Assembly: GCA_944367415.1 (NCBI GenBank)
Contig: CALVWN010000061.1
Coordinates: 1-33,090, forward strand
Reading direction: 5' to 3'
Source of the DNA: an uncultured Clostridia bacterium
GTDB taxonomy: Bacteria > Bacillota > Clostridia > Christensenellales > Borkfalkiaceae
Length of the DNA stretch: 33,090 bases
Shown: positions 1 to 8,838 of the stretch, piece by piece
Layout: each line of letters begins with the position of its first letter
Position numbering within the stretch: position 1 is the stretch's first letter
Program-made: the position numbers and the translations under genes
Notes under the pieces: generated by a model
The model's input: the letters and a program-made list of their open reading frames with translations, nothing else
Told to the model about the DNA's origin: nothing
Databases searched by the model: none

Positions 1-10
1 GAATAAATTC

Positions 11-39
11 AAAAGGAACGCTTTGCGGGCGTTCCTTTT
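11..39 (+). terminator. Intrinsic terminator of an upstream gene outside the window
   Basis: An 11-bp perfect inverted repeat (AAAAGGAACGC / GCGTTCCTTTT) with a 7-nt loop, followed by a T-rich stretch. It ends whatever lies before position 1 and separates it from the sugar-importer operon. Confidence 0.8.
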
Positions 40-147
40 CCTTATAAAAACTATCGGCGCGGTTTTCGGAGGGTTATTGCGGCAGAAATTCATATTTTAT
101 TGTTGTTCTAACCATACTGATACTATCATCGAACGGGAGGAAGGGGT

Positions 148-1614
148 ATGAAAGCAAAAACCTTTGGACTCTGCCTCATGGCGGCGCTTGCCGCGCTGAC
201 GTTTTCCGCCTGCGGGGAGCGGACGGGCGGCGGCACCTTCACCTATGAGGAACTCATGGCAAAATTCGAGGGCGACATCGAGGAGAATGCCGTCATTCGC
301 GTCCTCGACAATCAGATGGCGGTGGAGACGGGGCATTTGCAGGAAGTGCTCGACGCCTTCAACGAATGCTATGCGGAGTATAACGTGCAGGCGGTGGACG
401 CCAACATGGATCAGTACGTCGACCTCGAACAGAACGGCCCCGACGGGTACGGGCCGGACGTTTTGTATCAGGCCAACGATATGCTCATGCGCTATGCGGA
501 GGGCGGGCATATCCTGCCCCTGCCTGCCGAGGAGCTGGACATCGCCGAGATCCCGTCCTCCGTCATGGATGCCTACAAACTCGAGACGTACGGGCTCGAT
601 CTCTGCTACGCCATGCCCGTCGCGCAGCAGAGCACCGTGCTCACCTACCGCAAGGATCTGCTCCCCGAGAACTGGGAGACGGAGTGGGACGACAACCAAA
701 ACGGTATCCCCGACATGGTGGAGACGATGAACGGTCTCTACGCCTACAGCAAGCAGGTGAAGGAGAGCTCCTCGGGCGACAAGTACGGACTCTATATGTC
801 GCTCGTCGACCAATACTTCAACACGGGGTATCTTCTCTCCTACGGCGCGTATGTGTTCGGCGAGACGCACGACGACATCGGCCTTGCCGCCGACGGCGCA
901 GAAGTGGGGCTCAACCTGTTCCGCGACCTTGCGGGCGTGCTCGGCTCCACCTGCATCTCGCAGAACGCGACGACGCAGGTGGCGACCTACCTCACCAACA
1001 GCGCGGGCACGGCGTTTTGCACCATCGGCACGCCCGACTGGCTGACGACCTTCCGCGAAAACCTCGCGGCGACCTACGTCCGCGGCGGCATGAGCGAAGC
1101 GGAAGCGACTGCGGCGGCGGAGGAGAACCTCGTCGTCGTGGCACCGCCCCGTCTTCCCAAGGACGGCGACATCACGAAGGAGTTGTCCGACATCGAAGGG
1201 GAGACCTTCGCCCCGACGACGATGGGCGGGGTCAACGCCTTCGGCATCAGCGCCTACACCAAATACCCCAAGGCGAGCCTTGCATTCGTCAAGTTCGTCT
1301 CGGAATATGAGAATCTCAAGTGGCGGTGCGAAGCGCTGGGCGCGGTTCCCGCCCGTCTTGATCTGGCAGAGGAGCTTGGCGGCGTCTCGGAGATGTTGAG
1401 CGAGCGCGTCGCCTCGGGGCTCGTCTACATGATGCCCTCGACGCGCGACACGCAGTATATCTGGGATCCCTTATCCTCGCTCTTCAACGACGTCGCGACC
1501 GACAACACGACGCGCGAAACGCCCGTATATACGACGGCGGAGTCCCTGAAGGGCGCACTCGATAAGCTGGTGAGCGACATCCGTTCGGCAATGGCGGTCG
1601 GCGACATTTCGTAA
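148..1614 (+). CDS. Extracellular solute-binding lipoprotein of a sugar ABC importer (MalE/UgpB type)
   Basis: The 488-residue product starts with a lipoprotein signal: Lys near the N-terminus, a hydrophobic stretch, and lipobox FSAC with the lipidated Cys at about residue 22. The rest reads as a family-1 solute-binding protein, which captures maltodextrin-like sugars outside the membrane and hands them to the permeases. A GGGAGGAAGGGG ribosome site lies just before the ATG. Permease genes follow at 12 nt, so this is the first gene of a malEFG-type operon. Residues 181-189 (DDNQNGIPD) look like a calcium-binding DxNxNGxxD loop, which is not a general feature of the family. The exact sugar cannot be read from the sequence. 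No convincing promoter was recognised upstream. Confidence 0.9.
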   Translation: MKAKTFGLCLMAALAALTFSACGERTGGGTFTYEELMAKFEGDIEENAVIRVLDNQMAVETGHLQEVLDAFNECYAEYNVQAVDANMDQYVDLEQNGPDGYGPDVLYQANDMLMRYAEGGHILPLPAEELDIAEIPSSVMDAYKLETYGLDLCYAMPVAQQSTVLTYRKDLLPENWETEWDDNQNGIPDMVETMNGLYAYSKQVKESSSGDKYGLYMSLVDQYFNTGYLLSYGAYVFGETHDDIGLAADGAEVGLNLFRDLAGVLGSTCISQNATTQVATYLTNSAGTAFCTIGTPDWLTTFRENLAATYVRGGMSEAEATAAAEENLVVVAPPRLPKDGDITKELSDIEGETFAPTTMGGVNAFGISAYTKYPKASLAFVKFVSEYENLKWRCEALGAVPARLDLAEELGGVSEMLSERVASGLVYMMPSTRDTQYIWDPLSSLFNDVATDNTTRETPVYTTAESLKGALDKLVSDIRSAMAVGDIS

Positions 1615-1626
1615 AGGAGGGGCGCG

Positions 1627-2952
1627 ATGGAAGCGGCACAAAATGCCTCGAAAAAGAGCGTCTTTTCCGACCGGCGTGTCAGGTTAAGCTGTATCTTTAT
1701 GGGGCTGGGACAGCTCTTTTGCCGCCAGTTCATAAAAGGTACGCTTCTCATGCTGTTGGAGATCGGCTTTATCCTCTTCCTCGTCTTTCAAGGCGTCGAA
1801 AACATCATCGGGCTCTTTACGCTCGGCACGACGGAAGGCGTTCCCATCATGGGCATCGAAGGGGATAACTCCGTTTCCATGCTGGCATGGGGCATCACGA
1901 CGGTCGTTCTCGTCCTTTTGTTCGCGCTTGCCTATTATGCAAACATCAAGGACGTCGTCTATACCGTGGGCGAGATTGAAAAGGGCAACCGCGTCAGAAA
2001 TTTTTTTGAGAGCTGTCAGACGCTGCTCAACAAAAAATTTTATTTCCTCACCCTCACGCTGCCTCTCGTGTTCGTCTGCATCTTCAATGTGATGCCCATC
2101 GTCTTTACGGCGCTGGTGGCGTTCACCGATTACGGCGGCGAGATCGTTCCGCCCAAACTCGTGAGCTGGACGGGTTTTCAGAGTTTTCGCGTCATCTTCA
2201 CGATGAGCGAATATATCGGCACGATGGGCAAGATCCTCGCGTGGAACGTGCTGTGGGCGGTCGGCTCGACGTTTTTGGTCTACTTTGGCGGGCTGGGGCT
2301 TGCGCTCCTGTACAATGCAAAATGTTTGAAGTGGAAACGGTTCTGGCGCGTCTTTCCCATGTTCGCCTATGCCATTCCCAGCTTTATCACGCTGACGGGC
2401 TTTTACTTCATGTTCTGCGACAGCGGCCCCATCGTCGGACTTCTGAAGGATTGGGGCTGGGTCAAGGAAAATTTCACCATCATCTCGTACGATTCCAAGT
2501 GGTCGCTGCGGCTTTTGGGGTTCTTTTGCTGCGCATGGGTGGGGGTTCCGTCCGTCATGTTCCTTGCGACGGGCATCCTCTCCAACGCAAGCAGGGATAT
2601 GTACGAGGCGGCGCGGCTGGACGGCGCCAATGCCTTCCAGCAGTTCTGGTATCTCACGCTCCCGTTCGTGCTGTTCGCAACGACGCCCGTCATCATCAGC
2701 ACCTTCATCAATCAGTTCAACAACTTCTCCATTTTCTATTTCCTGCGCCCCGAAACAGTGTATGCGCCCGGCTATTTCAACGCGAACAGCTCCGACCTTC
2801 TCATCAACTGGATGTACAATCTCACGGTGGAGAACAGGCTGTATTCGCTTGGCTCTGCTTTAAGCCTCATCCTGTTTGCGTTCATGGCGCTCTTCTCGCT
2901 CGTCGCGTACGTCACCTCGCCCGCTTATAAAAAGGAGGATACCTACCGATGA
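1627..2952 (+). CDS. Sugar ABC transporter permease, MalF type
   Basis: The 441-residue polytopic membrane protein carries the ABC-importer EAA loop near residues 325-345 (YEAARLDGANAFQQFWYLTLP region, with the conserved EAA...G and following P). This loop docks on the cytoplasmic ATPase. The N-terminal part, before the core six-segment permease, adds about two membrane segments (roughly residues 36-58 and 80-105), which makes it longer than minimal MalF homologues and recalls MalF-type N-terminal extensions. An AAGGAGG ribosome site overlaps the end of the binding-protein gene. Its stop overlaps the next start by ATGA, so the two permeases are translationally coupled and probably form a heterodimer. 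Confidence 0.9.
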   Translation: MEAAQNASKKSVFSDRRVRLSCIFMGLGQLFCRQFIKGTLLMLLEIGFILFLVFQGVENIIGLFTLGTTEGVPIMGIEGDNSVSMLAWGITTVVLVLLFALAYYANIKDVVYTVGEIEKGNRVRNFFESCQTLLNKKFYFLTLTLPLVFVCIFNVMPIVFTALVAFTDYGGEIVPPKLVSWTGFQSFRVIFTMSEYIGTMGKILAWNVLWAVGSTFLVYFGGLGLALLYNAKCLKWKRFWRVFPMFAYAIPSFITLTGFYFMFCDSGPIVGLLKDWGWVKENFTIISYDSKWSLRLLGFFCCAWVGVPSVMFLATGILSNASRDMYEAARLDGANAFQQFWYLTLPFVLFATTPVIISTFINQFNNFSIFYFLRPETVYAPGYFNANSSDLLINWMYNLTVENRLYSLGSALSLILFAFMALFSLVAYVTSPAYKKEDTYR

Positions 2953-3794
2953 CGAAGAAACTGCACATCCGTCCCGAAAGAGCGGTAAAAACGGCGCTCG
3001 TCTATCTTTTGGTGCTGATCGTGAGCTTTCTCTTCGCGTTCCCGTGCATCTGGCTGGTGCTTTCGGCGTTCAACGCAGAGGGGGATCTTCTGACACTGGA
3101 AGGGTTCTTCCCGCAGGAATACAGCTTCGATACCTTCCGCCGGCTGTTTACCGAGACAAATAAGTACACCTATTGGCGCTGGTTCGGAAATACCTTCTTC
3201 GTTGCGGCGGTGAGCTGCGTTATCTCCACCTTTCTGGTCATTGCGGTCGCCTATACCATTTCCCGTTACCGTTTTAAGAGCAGAAAGGCGATGATGAAGG
3301 CGACGCTCATTCTGGGGATCTTCCCCAACTTCATGAACATGACGGCGCTCTTCGTCATCATGACGCAGCTCCACCTCATCAACAATCTCTGGGGGCTCAT
3401 CCTCCTGTACAGCAGCGGCGCTACGATGGGATTTTTGGTGCAGAAGGGGTTTTTCGACACCATTCCGGGCACCATTTACGATGCCGCCACGCTGGACGGC
3501 GCGAGCGATTTCCGCGTGTTTCTCTCCATCACGCTGCCTCTTTCCAAGCCGATGATCGTCTATACGGCGCTCACTTCCTTTGTGTGGCCGTGGGCGGACT
3601 TCATGCTGCCGAGTATGTTGCTCGTCGATAAGTCCTCGTGGACGGTCGCTGTCGGGCTCAATTCACTCGACGACAGCGAGTTCTCCATCTTCGCGGCAGG
3701 CTCCATGTTCGTCGCCGTGCCCATTATCGCGCTGTATGTGGCACTCTCCAAGTACCTCATCCAAGGCGGTTCCGCAGGCGCCGTCAAAGAGTGA
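2949..3794 (+). CDS. Sugar ABC transporter permease, MalG type
   Basis: The 281-residue, six-segment inner-membrane permease has a clear EAA-type loop (YDAATLDGASDFRVFLSITLP region, about residues 176-197). Length is typical of MalG/LacG/AraQ proteins. The start ATG overlaps the MalF-type stop by four bases and an AAAAGGAGG ribosome site precedes it. It is the last gene of the operon. No ATPase gene follows, so the transporter must borrow one. The MsmX/UgpC-type ATPase at 13514-14902 is the obvious candidate in this window. Confidence 0.92.
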   Translation: MTKKLHIRPERAVKTALVYLLVLIVSFLFAFPCIWLVLSAFNAEGDLLTLEGFFPQEYSFDTFRRLFTETNKYTYWRWFGNTFFVAAVSCVISTFLVIAVAYTISRYRFKSRKAMMKATLILGIFPNFMNMTALFVIMTQLHLINNLWGLILLYSSGATMGFLVQKGFFDTIPGTIYDAATLDGASDFRVFLSITLPLSKPMIVYTALTSFVWPWADFMLPSMLLVDKSSWTVAVGLNSLDDSEFSIFAAGSMFVAVPIIALYVALSKYLIQGGSAGAVKE

Positions 3795-3994
3795 GTTTTT
3801 TCTGTTCGGCAGGGCGATTTCCCCCTGGTTTGCCTTGTCGGGCAAGCGATGCGCCCTCTCTTCGGTTCGCCATCCGGGAAAAACTGCCGGAAAACCTTTT
3901 TCGAGCGAGGGCTTCGGAGAGCCGAACTCCCATGCAGCACAGAAGGCAGCATTGAAATGCTGCCTTCTTTCAATATGAGCAAAAGAATGTGCCG
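3795..3994. other. Intergenic region between convergent operons
   Basis: This 200-bp stretch separates the importer operon from the minus-strand ABC operon. Apart from the hairpin at 3941-3968 no gene, promoter or repeat was recognised. Confidence 0.6.
3941..3968 (+). terminator. Hairpin terminator between convergent operons
   Basis: A perfect 12-bp stem (AGAAGGCAGCAT / ATGCTGCCTTCT) with TGAA loop, followed on the plus strand by TTCAAT. The T-tract is short. It sits between two converging operons and may serve both, but only the plus side has any T-rich tail. Confidence 0.6.
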
Positions 3995-4780
3995 TCACAC
4001 GATACTTGTCTTGCGCAGAACGACGGTCGTCACAACGGCGAGAGCTGCGCCGAAGATCGCACCGCCCGCAAGACATAATACGGGGTGAAGAATCGTCGCG
4101 TCGAGCGGCGTCATCATGGGGATCATCATGAACAGCAGCATACCCGCCGCGAGCGACAGGACGATGGAGAGCCACAGCCGCTGTTTTGCAATGACGCTCA
4201 TCACGAGAAAGATGGACGTGAACACCGCCATCAAAAAGAGTTTTGAAAGCAGGCAGGCGATGAGGTTGCCGGCGCCGAAGCCCTCCATCGTAAAGGGCAG
4301 CCCCGCGATCGCGCCGCCGATCATCGCTCCGACAAAGTAGCAAATAAGCATGCCCACGCCGCAGACAAAGCCGACAAGGCTTTTGGATATGGCGTAGTCC
4401 TTTCTGTCTGCGCGCACGGTAAACAGGTTCTTTGCGTACCCGCTGCGAAAGTCGTCCGCCACGAACACACATACAAGCACCGCCGCGAGGAAGTAGATGA
4501 GGTTCATGTTGCACATGGAAGTTAAGCTCATGCCGCCGCCCGCACCGCTCAGAGAGCTGATCGACTGCCACACATTGGTGAACATCTCGGCACTTTCGCC
4601 CGCTCCCTCCGCGCCGCCCGTCATGGTGGTCATGATGAGGATGAGCGCAGGCATCACAAGGCTGATGCCCAACATGATATAGACGAGCGGCTGGGTGAAC
4701 ATGCGGCGGAAATCGACTTTGAGCATCGTCTTGAGCCTATCCCAAAAGGTAATGTGTTCAAAAGTTATTGCGGTTGTCAT
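3995..4780 (-). CDS. ABC-2 type transporter permease (second copy of the pair)
   Basis: The 261-residue protein has a cytoplasmic N-terminus and about six hydrophobic segments, in the ABC-2/BcrB-like style. It starts with a short amphipathic stretch (DRLKTMLKVDFRRMF) typical of permeases that accompany BcrA/LanF-type ATPases. Its start overlaps the ATPase stop by ATGA. The substrate is unknown. Family members export or detoxify peptides such as lantibiotics and bacitracin, but they also serve other amphipathic molecules. It is clearly related to the permease at 5695-6507: both start with KxMLxVDF-like sequence and both have an FRSGY/YRSGY motif followed by KxLFT. It is the last gene of the five-gene operon. 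Confidence 0.85.
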   Translation of the reverse strand: MTTAITFEHITFWDRLKTMLKVDFRRMFTQPLVYIMLGISLVMPALILIMTTMTGGAEGAGESAEMFTNVWQSISSLSGAGGGMSLTSMCNMNLIYFLAAVLVCVFVADDFRSGYAKNLFTVRADRKDYAISKSLVGFVCGVGMLICYFVGAMIGGAIAGLPFTMEGFGAGNLIACLLSKLFLMAVFTSIFLVMSVIAKQRLWLSIVLSLAAGMLLFMMIPMMTPLDATILHPVLCLAGGAIFGAALAVVTTVVLRKTSIV

Positions 4781-5685
4781 GCGCGCACCTCCCCGTGCAT
4801 CAGGCCGGTATAATATTCTTCCAAACTTATCTTCTGCGTGAATATTTCCGTCACTGTCACGCTGTTTTTATAGAGATAATTTACTATCTCCTCGGGCGAA
4901 ACTTTGTCATAGACGCGGAGCATCCCGCGTTCGTCGTCGGCTTTCACTCGCATATATTTGCGCTCCAAGAGTGCCTCGGCAAACTGCATCTGTTCGGCGC
5001 GCAGGGCGATAAAGACGGGGCAGTCGGCGTCGAGCTGTTCGGCGGTCATCTCACGGATCATCTTGCCGCCGCGGATGATGCCGTAGTGGGTGGCGATCTT
5101 TTCCAGTTCTCCCAAAATATGCGAAGAGATGAGTACCGTGCGCCCCTGATTTTTTGTGATGTCGACGAGCACTTCGCGCATGATGCGCATACCGTCGGCG
5201 TCCAACCCGTTGATCGGCTCGTCCAGAATGAGAAGCGCGGGGTCGCCCAGGAGCGCCATGGCGATGCCGATGCGCTGCCTCATGCCCAGCGAACAGTTCT
5301 TGAATTTGTTGGACGCCGAGCCCTCCATGCGGACGATTTTAAGTACCTTGCGCACTTCCTCCTCGGCGTTCTTGATCCCGAGGTTTTCCGCCTGCAACAG
5401 CATATTATTCCAGACGGAGTAGTTGGGAAAGCACCCCGGCTGCTCTATCAAAACGCCGATTTTTGCGCGCACGTCGCCGTCCGTGTAGTCCTTGCCGAAC
5501 AGCTTTATGCTGCCGCCGCTCGGAAGGAGCAGCCCGCAGATGATTTTTTCGGTCGTCGATTTGCCGCTGCCGTTCTCGCCGATAAAGCCGTAGATGGCGC
5601 CCTGCGGCACCGTCATAGAAAGCCCTGCCAGCGCCTGTTTTGCGCCGAAATTTTTTGTTAAATTTGTAATTTCTATCGCGTTCAT
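4777..5685 (-). CDS. ABC transporter ATP-binding protein, BcrA/LanF-like (second copy)
   Basis: The 302-residue cytoplasmic ATPase has Walker A GENGSGKST (about residues 36-44), a Q-loop Gln (IEQPG), signature CSLGMRQR, Walker B LLILDEP and the switch His in SSHILGELEKIA. It energises the neighbouring ABC-2 permease. The C-terminal 80 residues form the variable tail seen in bacitracin and lantibiotic-immunity ATPases. It is about two-thirds identical by eye to the ATPase at 6510-7409 over the nucleotide-binding core, so the two pairs arose by tandem duplication. The start ATG follows a ribosome site of the AGGTGA type. Confidence 0.92.
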   Translation of the reverse strand: MNAIEITNLTKNFGAKQALAGLSMTVPQGAIYGFIGENGSGKSTTEKIICGLLLPSGGSIKLFGKDYTDGDVRAKIGVLIEQPGCFPNYSVWNNMLLQAENLGIKNAEEEVRKVLKIVRMEGSASNKFKNCSLGMRQRIGIAMALLGDPALLILDEPINGLDADGMRIMREVLVDITKNQGRTVLISSHILGELEKIATHYGIIRGGKMIREMTAEQLDADCPVFIALRAEQMQFAEALLERKYMRVKADDERGMLRVYDKVSPEEIVNYLYKNSVTVTEIFTQKISLEEYYTGLMHGEVRA

Positions 5686-5694
5686 AAATTCACC

Positions 5695-6507
5695 TCAATA
5701 GACGTCGCTCCTGCGCAGAACCAGCCAGCCGAGCACGTTGTAGATGACCGCCCACACAAGCGAGCAGGCGAGGCAGACGAGCACGGCGGTGAAGTTGGAG
5801 GAGAGGCAGGCATAGACGGACGAGCCGTACAAGAAGATATTGAGTGCGGGCGAATTGCCGAAGATCGCCGCCGCGCCGATAATGATGATGCCCGTGCCCA
5901 GCACGAAGGAGAGGGCGATGGAGATGCCGAAATACCTGCGGAAGAGTACGTTCAAAAAGGTGTAGAGGCTTGCCCAACCGAGCGACATGATCATCTTGCC
6001 CAAAATTGCGCAGACGAGAGAGCCCGCATTGACTTCAAACGAAGCGCCCGTAAATAACCCCGCCGCCACGCCGCCGATGAGGTATGTGATGCACATGCAC
6101 GCCATGGCGAACGTGCAGGAGAGCGTCTTGGAGATCATGTAGTCCTGCTTTTTGGGGTGGGTGGTGAACAGCTGCTTTACGTACCCGCTGCGGTAGTCGT
6201 GGCCGATAAAGATGGACACCATGATGCCGCCGAAGATAAAGACCATGTTCATGTTGGCGTATTCGCCGATGTCGTTGACCACATAGAGGGGCGTGTTTGC
6301 CGCGATGATATTCCAGGCGTTGCCCGCCTCCTGCCCCGTCCCCGAAAAGCTGCCCATCGACACGAGCGCAGGAATGATGGCGGCGATCACCAAAAAGAGA
6401 TAGAACATGGGCGTGTGGAAGAGTCTGTAAAAGTCTACGCCCAGCATCCCCTTGAGCCGCTTGAAGAGCGACGGCGAGGTGAATGTCAACTGCTGTGTCT
6501 GCTCCAT
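5695..6507 (-). CDS. ABC-2 type transporter permease (first copy of the pair)
   Basis: The open frame extends to 6582, but the ATG at 6507 is chosen because an AGGAGG ribosome site lies just before it, inside the end of the ATPase gene, and because the product then begins MEQTQQLTF like a normal permease. This gives 270 residues with about six membrane segments and an FKRLKGMLGVDFYRLF amphipathic start like its paralogue at 3995-4780. A YRSGYVKQLFTTHPKKQDY stretch is shared with the other copy. It probably pairs with the ATPase at 6510-7409. Substrate unknown. Confidence 0.87.
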   Translation of the reverse strand: MEQTQQLTFTSPSLFKRLKGMLGVDFYRLFHTPMFYLFLVIAAIIPALVSMGSFSGTGQEAGNAWNIIAANTPLYVVNDIGEYANMNMVFIFGGIMVSIFIGHDYRSGYVKQLFTTHPKKQDYMISKTLSCTFAMACMCITYLIGGVAAGLFTGASFEVNAGSLVCAILGKMIMSLGWASLYTFLNVLFRRYFGISIALSFVLGTGIIIIGAAAIFGNSPALNIFLYGSSVYACLSSNFTAVLVCLACSLVWAVIYNVLGWLVLRRSDVY

Positions 6508-6509
6508 CG

Positions 6510-7409
6510 TTATGCCTCCTTTTTGCTCATGAGCTGAACGTAATACTCTTCCAGCCCGATCTTGTTCTTTTTCAGTTCCCAAACGCGCTGCCCGTTTTCG
6601 ACAAGACAGGCGGCGATGGCTGCCGTATCATCTTCTCCATAGACATGGATACAGCCGTCCTCATACCGGACGTCCGCATACCTGCGGCGGAGGAGGTTGA
6701 GCGCGGTGCTGTCGTCGCGCGTCTTGACGGAAGTAAAGACGCGGGCGCGTCCCTCAAGGTCTGCGGCGGTCAGCTCCCGGATCATCCTGCCCTGACGGAT
6801 GATGCCGTAATGGGTGGCGATCTTTTCCAGCTCACCGAGGATATGCGAGGAAATGAGCACCGTGCAGCCGTACGTCTTGGTGATGTCGACGAGGATCTCG
6901 CGCATGATGCGCATACCGTCGGCGTCGAGGCCGTTGATGGGTTCGTCCAGAATGAGCAGGGCGGGGTCGCCGAGTAGTGCCATGGCAATGCCGATCCTCT
7001 GCTTCATGCCCAGCGAACAGCTCTTGAATTTGATGTGCGCCGAATCCTCCATCCGCACGATCCTGAGAACGCGCATAATTTCCTCCGCGCGGTCGGAAAT
7101 GCCTAAATTGATGCACTGCATCATGAGGTTGACGCGCACGGAGGACTCGGGGAAGCACCCCGCGTTTTCGATGAGCGCACCCACGCGCACCCGCACGCCG
7201 GGGTCTGTATAATCCCGCCCGAACAGCTTGATGCTGCCGCCGTCGGGCACGAGGTGCCCGCAGATGAGTTTTTCTGTCGTCGACTTGCCCGAACCGTTCT
7301 CGCCGATAAAGCCGTAGATCGCGCCCTGCGGTACGGTCATGTTGAGGCCGTCCAAGGCATACAGCCCGCGAAAACTCTTTTTCAGATCGTGAATTTCTAT
7401 CGCGTTCAT
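6510..7409 (-). CDS. ABC transporter ATP-binding protein, BcrA/LanF-like (first copy)
   Basis: The 299-residue ATPase has Walker A GENGSGKST, signature CSLGMKQR, Walker B LLILDEP and switch His in SSHILGELEKIA, all intact. The signature through switch region is nearly identical to the ATPase at 4777-5685, even at DNA level over stretches. The Q-loop position reads IENAG here and IEQPG in the other copy, so this copy carries Asn where Gln is normal. Its start overlaps the stop of the HHxxxDG acyltransferase gene by ATGA, so the enzyme and the transporter are co-translated. Confidence 0.92.
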   Translation of the reverse strand: MNAIEIHDLKKSFRGLYALDGLNMTVPQGAIYGFIGENGSGKSTTEKLICGHLVPDGGSIKLFGRDYTDPGVRVRVGALIENAGCFPESSVRVNLMMQCINLGISDRAEEIMRVLRIVRMEDSAHIKFKSCSLGMKQRIGIAMALLGDPALLILDEPINGLDADGMRIMREILVDITKTYGCTVLISSHILGELEKIATHYGIIRQGRMIRELTAADLEGRARVFTSVKTRDDSTALNLLRRRYADVRYEDGCIHVYGEDDTAAIAACLVENGQRVWELKKNKIGLEEYYVQLMSKKEA

Positions 7410-8761
7410 TTGTCTGCTCCTTTCATTTTATTGCGCTTCATCAGAGAATCTGTCGGCGTCTTGAAATTGATCGCGCCGCTTAAGGTGTAAGGAATTCCAT
7501 ACGATCCCATTTGCCCCGCAAACGCCTTTGCGTATGCCGCCGACGAGAAACTCTGCTTAAAGTCGATGATGAACTGATCGCCGCAACAGACGACATTGAG
7601 CCCCAGCCCGAGCGCTCCCGAATTGTAAAGGTGGATGCTTTCGATATATTTCGCGTTCTGACCGAGCGTCACATCGCCGATATAGCTGATGATATATGTA
7701 TTCAGCTTCATGCCGTCGAAAAAAGACATGATAGCCTGCTTTTGCTCGTAGGAGGGTAAAGAATCAAGTTTATCAAACAGCAGCAACATATCGTTTGCCG
7801 CTTTGCGGCAGCAGTCGCGATCACGCTGGGCGTTCAAAAGAGCGCGGTATTCCTCCGCCTGATCGCGGGCGGGTTTTGCCGCAAATTGCCTGTCATAGGG
7901 CAGGATGAGCGTTCTGACGCAGTTTTTATAGGTGTTGGGCACGTCGAGCGCAGCGCGCATATCGGCGGCGATATTGGCATGAATGGGTCTATCGAAATCG
8001 GGAAACAGTCCGGCGATGCTCTTGTTCATGCACAGTGCAATAAAAATTGCGGGCGAGGCGTGGATAGATTTGCACGCCGAAAGAAATTGATCGCGGGGCA
8101 TAACAAGTTCAAAGCGTGTGTCGCCCTCGTCTTTATCGGGCAGCGAAAACGCTTCGCGCGCAAATTCGGGAAACTTTTTACTCTCGTCGTAAGAATATGC
8201 GCCTGCAAACGGCTCTGCCGTTTCGCCCTCCATAAGCGGCTGATCGCTCTTTCTTATGCCCTCTCCGGGATCCGCACTGTTGTAGCGGTATGCGCAGTAG
8301 TAAAAGAGCAGTGTTTCAAGAAAGGGCTTGACGCCCCGCCCGTCGCACAGAGCGTGATGAAAGGAAATGTATATGCTCCTGCCAAAATATGTGACGTCGA
8401 TGAGGTGATACCCGTCCGAAATGCCGCCGAGGGAGGGCAGTTTGTCTGTCCTTCGCGCCGTAATTGAGACGGGGTTCTGCACGATATAAAAGTTGCCATC
8501 CATCTCTACAAGGCGGGTGTTGAAGTAAGGGTATCTTTTCACTGACTCTAAAAGCGCCCTGTTGAGTTCCCCGCCGCAGATGTTTGCATAAAAGCGCATC
8601 TCAAACACTTCGCTCTCCATGCCGCTCTTGCGGTACAGATAACTCTGCCCCGCACGCACCTTTTCGTTTCCGCCCGAACTTTCCGAGCCTGAACTTGCGA
8701 TAAGCTGCTGTTTCTTGCTCCGCTCCATGCGGTCAAATAACTCTGAAAACATATTTGCCAT
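7406..8761 (-). CDS. HHxxxDG acyltransferase / condensation-fold protein
   Basis: The 451-residue protein has the catalytic motif HHALCDG at residues 135-141, fitting HHxxxDG of the chloramphenicol-acetyltransferase superfamily (condensation domains, wax-ester synthases, alcohol acetyltransferases). These enzymes transfer an acyl group to an alcohol or amine with His as general base. The overall length fits one CAT-like bidomain with no carrier or adenylation domain, so it is a free-standing enzyme. The N-terminal 45 residues are Ser/Gly/Lys-rich and probably disordered. GGAG lies eight bases before the ATG. It is the first gene of an operon with two ABC pairs, suggesting its product or the acceptor is exported or sensed by them. 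The acyl donor and acceptor cannot be inferred. Confidence 0.75.
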   Translation of the reverse strand: MANMFSELFDRMERSKKQQLIASSGSESSGGNEKVRAGQSYLYRKSGMESEVFEMRFYANICGGELNRALLESVKRYPYFNTRLVEMDGNFYIVQNPVSITARRTDKLPSLGGISDGYHLIDVTYFGRSIYISFHHALCDGRGVKPFLETLLFYYCAYRYNSADPGEGIRKSDQPLMEGETAEPFAGAYSYDESKKFPEFAREAFSLPDKDEGDTRFELVMPRDQFLSACKSIHASPAIFIALCMNKSIAGLFPDFDRPIHANIAADMRAALDVPNTYKNCVRTLILPYDRQFAAKPARDQAEEYRALLNAQRDRDCCRKAANDMLLLFDKLDSLPSYEQKQAIMSFFDGMKLNTYIISYIGDVTLGQNAKYIESIHLYNSGALGLGLNVVCCGDQFIIDFKQSFSSAAYAKAFAGQMGSYGIPYTLSGAINFKTPTDSLMKRNKMKGADK

Positions 8762-8801
8762 ACCGCAAACTCCTTTTATCCGAATTTCATTTTATGGCGA
8801 A

Positions 8802-8833
8802 ATTATACCCGTCCAATAATGCTGAAATGTCAG
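8802..8833 (-). promoter_or_regulatory. Candidate promoter of the acyltransferase-ABC operon
   Basis: A perfect -10 TATAAT (8802-8807, minus strand) lies 40 bp before the start codon. The best -35, CTGACA (8828-8833), is at a long 20-bp spacing, so the -35 assignment is weak. No operator was recognised. Confidence 0.45.
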
Positions 8834-8838
8834 TGTAA

